The position numbers were made by a program, and so were the translations under genes. Of a stretch of DNA of 64,000 bases, positions 59,672 to 64,000 are shown one piece after another (within the stretch, counting starts at the first letter, position 1; each line of letters starts with the position of its first letter). The notes beneath the pieces were generated by a model. The model was not told where the DNA came from, searched no databases, and saw nothing but the letters and a program-made list of their open reading frames with translations. This stretch comes from Streptomyces sp. NL15-2K (GTDB taxonomy: Bacteria; Actinomycetota; Actinomycetes; Streptomycetales; Streptomycetaceae): assembly GCF_030551255.1 (NCBI RefSeq), contig NZ_CP130630.1, positions 4,383,501 through 4,447,500 on the forward strand, given 5' to 3'.

Positions 59672-61354
59672 CTACTGGCCGGAGGAGCCCCCGCCCAGAT
59701 CCTCGATCCATCCGGTGGCGGTGGTGAACCAGTCGCTGAGCTGCTCCCAGTAGCCCTTGCCCGTGCCGATCCAGTCCTGCAGCGGGCTCAGTTCCCAGAC
59801 CAGCCAGCCCGCCACGAACAGGATGACGATCGTGAACAGGCACCCCTTGAGGCAGCCGAGGCCGGGGATCTTCATCGGGTTGGCGCTGCGCTGCCGCGGC
59901 TGCCGGGGCTCGCGCACGGGCCGCTGGGGCTCCGGCTGCGGGGGCGGCGCGTACCGCTGGGGCTGCGGCTGCTGCCGGGGCTGCTGCTGTGGGGCGTACT
60001 GCTGGGGCTGTTGCTGCTGCGGATGGCCGTAACCGGCCGGTGGCCGCTGCTGGGGCTGTTGCTGCGGGGGCCGCTGCTGCGGACGGGCGACCTGCCGCTG
60101 GGGGCGGCGGCGCAGCGGGTCCTGGTTGGGGTCGAGGTACTGGACCTGCGTCTGTTCGTTGCGGTCCCGGGCGGCGCGCAGCTGGTTCTGCCAGGGGTGC
60201 GGGTCCTCGGGTCCGCCGGGCTCGCCGGGCTGCTGTCCGGGCTGGCCGGGCGCGCCGCGGTTCGGCAGTACGGCGGTGGGGTCGGCGGCGCCCGCGGGGC
60301 CGCCGGTGTGGGGCAGGACGCTGGTCGCGGCGTTCGGGTCGCCCGCGCTGAAGTCGTAGGCGTTCGGGTCGTACGCGCCCGCGCCGTGCTGCAGCACCTG
60401 CGTCGGGTCGGCGGCGCCGGGGACGCCCGGTACGGCCGTGGGGGCCGGGTCCGGGGCCAGCAGTGCACCGACGCCCTCCGCCGCGGCGATCTGCGCGGAG
60501 TTCGCGTGCACGCCGATGCCCTCGGCGACTACACGCAGCCCGCGTGCGAGGTTCTCGGCGCTGGGCCGTTCGTCCGGGTTCTTGCTCAGACAGCGCTCGA
60601 TGATCGTCCACAGGGGGTCGGGAACCGTGGACGGACGGCGCGGTTCGGCGCTCAGGTGCTGGTGCAGGACCTCGAGGGCCGAGCCGCCGGAGAACGGCGG
60701 GCGGCCGGTGACCAGCTCGTACAGCAGGATGCCGGCGCCGTAGATGTCGACGGCGGAGGTCTGCGGGCGGCCCTCGGCGGACTCGGGCGCGATGTACGCG
60801 GGCGTGCCGACGAACTCGTGCGTGCGCGTCAGGCCCGGGGAGTCGGCGAGCCGCGCGATGCCGAAGTCGGTCAGCATCGGGTGCATCTCGCCGCCGTTCT
60901 GCCGCAGCAGGACGTTGGCCGGCTTCAGGTCGCGGTGGACGACGCCGTCGGCGTGGCTGGCGGCGAGCGCGTCGGCGATCTGCGCGGTGAGCAGCGCGGC
61001 GCCGACGGGCGTGAAGGGCCCGTTCTCGCGCAGGTAGCGGTGCAGGTCGGGGCCCTCGACGAGGTCCATGACCAGCGCCAGCAGATCGCCCTCGACGACC
61101 AGGTCGCGGACCCGGACGATGTTCGGGTGGGTCAGCCGGAGCAGGACGGACCTCTCCCGCAGGAACCGCATCACGACGTCCGCGTCGTTGGCGAGCTCCT
61201 CCTTGAGGACCTTGATCGCGACGGTCTCGCCGGGCTGGCCCGGCACGGCCGCCTCGGCGCCCGCGGTCTCTCGCTGGCGGGCTCGCCAGACGGTGCCCGT
61301 GGCGCCGCGTCCGAGCGGCTCCTCGAGCAGGTACTTGCTGCCTACCGGCCGCAC
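59672..61354 (-). CDS. pkaA: Membrane Ser/Thr protein kinase (PkaA-like)
   Basis: 560 residues from a GTG ('VRPVGSKYLLEE') after GGGAG. Kinase domain about 8-270: 'LGRGATGTVWRA', 'HRDLKPANVLL', 'DFGIARLAD', 'GTPAYIAPE'. Then a long linker rich in Pro, Gln and Tyr (about 380-500), and a helix 'GCLFTIVILFVAGWLVWEL' near 510-530. Extracellular tail short, no PASTA. The in-frame ORF extends further upstream, but that part lacks kinase features. Adjacent to PkaB and an FHA protein. Confidence 0.9.
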   Translation of the reverse strand: MRPVGSKYLLEEPLGRGATGTVWRARQRETAGAEAAVPGQPGETVAIKVLKEELANDADVVMRFLRERSVLLRLTHPNIVRVRDLVVEGDLLALVMDLVEGPDLHRYLRENGPFTPVGAALLTAQIADALAASHADGVVHRDLKPANVLLRQNGGEMHPMLTDFGIARLADSPGLTRTHEFVGTPAYIAPESAEGRPQTSAVDIYGAGILLYELVTGRPPFSGGSALEVLHQHLSAEPRRPSTVPDPLWTIIERCLSKNPDERPSAENLARGLRVVAEGIGVHANSAQIAAAEGVGALLAPDPAPTAVPGVPGAADPTQVLQHGAGAYDPNAYDFSAGDPNAATSVLPHTGGPAGAADPTAVLPNRGAPGQPGQQPGEPGGPEDPHPWQNQLRAARDRNEQTQVQYLDPNQDPLRRRPQRQVARPQQRPPQQQPQQRPPAGYGHPQQQQPQQYAPQQQPRQQPQPQRYAPPPQPEPQRPVREPRQPRQRSANPMKIPGLGCLKGCLFTIVILFVAGWLVWELSPLQDWIGTGKGYWEQLSDWFTTATGWIEDLGGGSSGQ

Positions 61355-61675
61355 GTCATGCGCTCCCTGCTGCTTGCCTGTGTTCCGACCCACTGTAGTG
61401 CCGCCGCGCGCGGCGGCAGCTTGTCGTCTCCGTCGCACACGTTCGAAGGAAAGACGCTCGACTCGGTCCGCTTGGTTGCCGGACCCCGACGTGACCGATC
61501 TCAAGCGGTTCTCAAACGGTCACCGGTGCGGCATCGGTCAGGCACTTTTGCGGGCAGAGCCGACCAATCAAGATCATTTGATGCCGCACTGCGGGCGCGT
61601 TGTCGGTGGCAGGTGCGAGGATGCCTCCAGTACTGGCCGACGTGCTCGTGTGTGCAGAAGGGACCCCTGACGGCG
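61355..61675. other. Divergent promoter region of pkaA and the FHA gene
   Basis: No gene. I could not assign a confident promoter to either gene. Confidence 0.4.
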
Positions 61676-64000
61676 ATGCAGATCCGGCTGACCGTCGTAG
61701 ACCCGCTGGGCCCGCCTGCTCAGCCCCGGGGGTGCGACGTGCTGGTCACGGCGCCCGCGGGCACGGCCCTTGCCGCGGTGGCGTCGGCGCTGACCTCGGC
61801 GGTCCCGGCGGACGGGGGCGCCTCCACGCACGAGCGGAGCCGGGAGCTCGGCACCAGCCCGGTCGTGCTGTACGCCGGTGCGGAGCGGCTCGACACGCAG
61901 CGCTGCACGCTGGGCGAGCCCCCACTGATCGACGGCGCCGTGCTGTCCCTGGGCGCCCCCGGCGTGCCCGAACCCCATCCCGAGCTCGACGACGCCCCCG
62001 CCCAGCTGCAGGTGATCGCCGGTCCCGACGCCGGCGGGGTCCACCTTCTGCACGGCGGCCAGATCCACATCGGCCGTTCGGCCGACGCCGACGTCCCGCT
62101 CGACGACCCGGACGTCTCCCGGCTGCACTGCGCGGTGACGGTCGGCCCCGACGGCCGCGTCTCGGTCGCCGATCCCGGCTCGACGAACGGCACGACGCTG
62201 GACGGCAGGCATGTCGGCCCCCGCCCGGTCCGCTTCACGCCGGGCGCGCTGCTGCGGATCGGCGAGTCGGCCCTGCGGCTGGCCCCGGCCGGAGGGCCCG
62301 GCGCGCGCGTGCGGGCGACTCCGGACGGAGAGGGGCACGTGCGCGTGCCCGCCGGGGACGGGGCAGCACCCACCGGCACCAGCACCGATACCGGCACGGC
62401 GCAGGCACCCGCGCCCGAGGGCGGGCCCGGCCCGTCCGGCAGGACCCATCACGCGTACGGCTCGGCGGGCTGGGGCGCCTCGACCGGCACCCCGGGCGCC
62501 CAGGGGCACGGGCGGGCCGAACCGCCCGTCGTGCCGGGGCAGGGCGGGGCGCCGCGCATCGAGAGCCACGACGGCACCCTGAGCCTGCCCGCCCGGGGCG
62601 GCGCGGCCGACCCGGCTGCCGCTGCCGGTGACACCCACGCCGGCCGCTCCGGCATCGCGGGACTGGCCGGGACGGCCGGCATCGGCGGTTCACCCGACGC
62701 GTCCGCCCGTACGACGGCTGCGGACGACGCCTCCGACATCGCCGCCGGCGCCGACCCGGACCCCTCCGGATCCGGCCGCCGCAAGGGAACCCCCCTGCGG
62801 GGGACGGACGTGCCGCCGGGAATACGTCGGCGCGGCGGGCTCAAGGGCTGGGCGCGGCGGCTGACCGGCGGACGCGGCGAACAGGACGCGACCGGGCGCG
62901 GGACGTACGACGAGACCGGGGACGCCACGTCGGACACGGCACAGGCACCCCCCGCCACCGTCTCCCAGGCCCCCGAGGCCTGGCCGGATCCGGCGGCGCT
63001 GCTCCTGACGGCACTGGGCCCCGGGCCGCGCCTGTGGGAACGCGGCCCGGGCCATCCGGAGGCGCTGACGGTGCGGCTGGGCACGGCCGACCGGGCGGCA
63101 CCGGACGGCTCGGGGCTGCTGCCCGCGGTGCCGGTGACCGCCGACCTGCGCGAGGTCGGGGCGCTGGGACTGGCCGGTCCGCGCGCGCGGCTCGCCGGGG
63201 TGGCCCGCGCGGTCGTCGCCCAGCTCGCCGCGCTGCACTCCCCCGACACCCTGGAAATCGTCCTGATCAGCGCGGACCGGTCCCGCTCTGTGCAGGAGCG
63301 CACCGCCGTGTGGTCCTGGCTGGGCTGGCTGCCGCATCTGCGCCCGGGCCACGGCCAGGACTGCCGCCTCCTGCTGGCCTACGACCGGGAACAGGCCACG
63401 GCCCGCACCGACGAGCTCCTGCGTCGCCTGGAGGATCACCTGGCGGATGCGGGACCCACTCCGGTCGTCGCCGCCCCGCCTGCCGTCGGCGTTCCCGACA
63501 GCGGTGCCTCGCGGCGCCCGTCCTGGGCCAGGGACGACGACCGGGCGGACGAGGACGGGGGCGGCTTCCCGGGGCCGTACACCGTGGTCGTCGTGGACGG
63601 CGACCCGCCGGGCGCAGCCGTGCGCGAGGCGGTGGCGCGGCTGGCGCTGGAGGGTCCACGGGCCGGCATACACGTCGTGTGTCTCGCCGAGACGGCACCC
63701 GCGTCGCCCGCCTCGCCGGTGACGGAGACCTACGAGGCGGCCTGCGCGGCGTCGCCGACGTTCCGGGAGTCCGGTGCGGTCGCCCTGCTCAGCGGCGACG
63801 TGGCGACGGCGCTGCGGCTGGTGCGTGTCGCGCGGACCTCGCAGTCCCCCCGCGTCGGCGCGGAGCCCGCTCGCCCCGAGCCGGACGCCTCCCGGCCCCG
63901 CTCGGCGGAGGCGCCCCGCAGCGGACCCGTCGGGCACGGCACCGTGGCCGCGGTGGACGCCGTGTCGCTCGCCTGGGCCGAGCGGTTCGCGCGGGCGCTG
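61676..64000 (+). CDS. FHA-domain/FtsK-like protein (EssC-like), N-terminal part
   Basis: The frame stays open to the right edge (775 codons), so the C-terminus is outside. The N-terminus has a ubiquitin-like start ('MQIRLTVVDPLGP') and an FHA domain at about 135-200 ('HIGRSADADVPLDDPDVSRLHC', 'SVADPGSTNGTTLDGRHVGP'), which binds phosphothreonine. A ~180-residue disordered linker follows, then 'LWERGPGHPEALTVRLGT' and 'VTADLREVGALGLAGPRARL', features of EssC-like secretion ATPases before their FtsK domains. Beside two Ser/Thr kinases, it may be regulated by phosphorylation. FtsK domains are predicted, not seen. Confidence 0.8.
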   Translation, partial: MQIRLTVVDPLGPPAQPRGCDVLVTAPAGTALAAVASALTSAVPADGGASTHERSRELGTSPVVLYAGAERLDTQRCTLGEPPLIDGAVLSLGAPGVPEPHPELDDAPAQLQVIAGPDAGGVHLLHGGQIHIGRSADADVPLDDPDVSRLHCAVTVGPDGRVSVADPGSTNGTTLDGRHVGPRPVRFTPGALLRIGESALRLAPAGGPGARVRATPDGEGHVRVPAGDGAAPTGTSTDTGTAQAPAPEGGPGPSGRTHHAYGSAGWGASTGTPGAQGHGRAEPPVVPGQGGAPRIESHDGTLSLPARGGAADPAAAAGDTHAGRSGIAGLAGTAGIGGSPDASARTTAADDASDIAAGADPDPSGSGRRKGTPLRGTDVPPGIRRRGGLKGWARRLTGGRGEQDATGRGTYDETGDATSDTAQAPPATVSQAPEAWPDPAALLLTALGPGPRLWERGPGHPEALTVRLGTADRAAPDGSGLLPAVPVTADLREVGALGLAGPRARLAGVARAVVAQLAALHSPDTLEIVLISADRSRSVQERTAVWSWLGWLPHLRPGHGQDCRLLLAYDREQATARTDELLRRLEDHLADAGPTPVVAAPPAVGVPDSGASRRPSWARDDDRADEDGGGFPGPYTVVVVDGDPPGAAVREAVARLALEGPRAGIHVVCLAETAPASPASPVTETYEAACAASPTFRESGAVALLSGDVATALRLVRVARTSQSPRVGAEPARPEPDASRPRSAEAPRSGPVGHGTVAAVDAVSLAWAERFARAL

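Overview
The window is a high-GC actinobacterial chromosome segment, almost certainly Streptomyces. GTG starts, GTGA/ATGA stop-start overlaps, one conspicuous TTA codon and genus-typical repeats all fit. Gene content also fits: matA/matB-like aggregation genes, an NnaR-like regulator beside narK, a sigU-like sigma/anti-sigma pair, pkaA/pkaB-like kinases and a LAXTG sortase substrate. From memory, the stretch from about 18 kb to 64 kb follows the S. coelicolor SCO2943-SCO2975 order. No search was run.

Layout. 1-6.7 kb: tail of a quaternary-amine ABC binding protein, Lon-type secreted protease, IclR regulator, DEAD-box helicase, an RHH/Doc toxin-antitoxin pair whose toxin lacks the Fic histidine, and an MFS exporter. 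6.7-9.7 kb: HD hydrolase, tRNA-Cys, and a decayed accessory stretch with a frameshifted gene, a truncated glyoxalase, a DinB protein and a perfect 51-bp direct repeat. 9.7-18 kb: SDR and MerR genes diverging from one 19-bp-spacer promoter, a SUKH-4-like protein, a small kinase and a three-subunit xanthine-dehydrogenase-like operon. 18-23 kb: ABC importer plus GH20 hexosaminidase operon for amino-sugar oligosaccharides. 23-36 kb: DUF3039, YqgE, murA (with a duplicated 3' tail), HU, malic enzyme, HelD-like helicase, anti-sigma and sigma factors, CGNR protein, nnaR and narK. 36-41.4 kb: surface-polysaccharide cluster (acyltransferase, deacetylase/glycosyltransferase fusion, membrane protein) whose intergenic gap is filled with repeats. 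41.5-50.3 kb: LysR/MFS pair and an alpha-xyloside operon (binding protein, two permeases, YicI-like GH31, LacI). 50.3-64 kb: repeat-rich spacer, tmRNA, smpB, S41 protease, ftsX, ftsE, sortase substrate, prfB, two membrane Ser/Thr kinases and the start of an FHA/FtsK-like protein.

Links between genes. The two sugar operons each join an importer to a cytoplasmic glycosidase. SmpB and tmRNA form the trans-translation pair, and FtsE/FtsX the divisome ABC complex. PkaA and PkaB sit beside an FHA protein, which suggests phosphothreonine signalling. NnaR beside narK, with a GlnR-like box upstream, fits nitrate control.

The most unusual non-coding signal is a pair of exactly 214-bp palindromic elements (39829-40042 and 58094-58307). 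Their arms differ in sequence but compensate pair by pair. A different 166-bp hairpin element abuts the first copy, and a core fragment lies near 6.95 kb.
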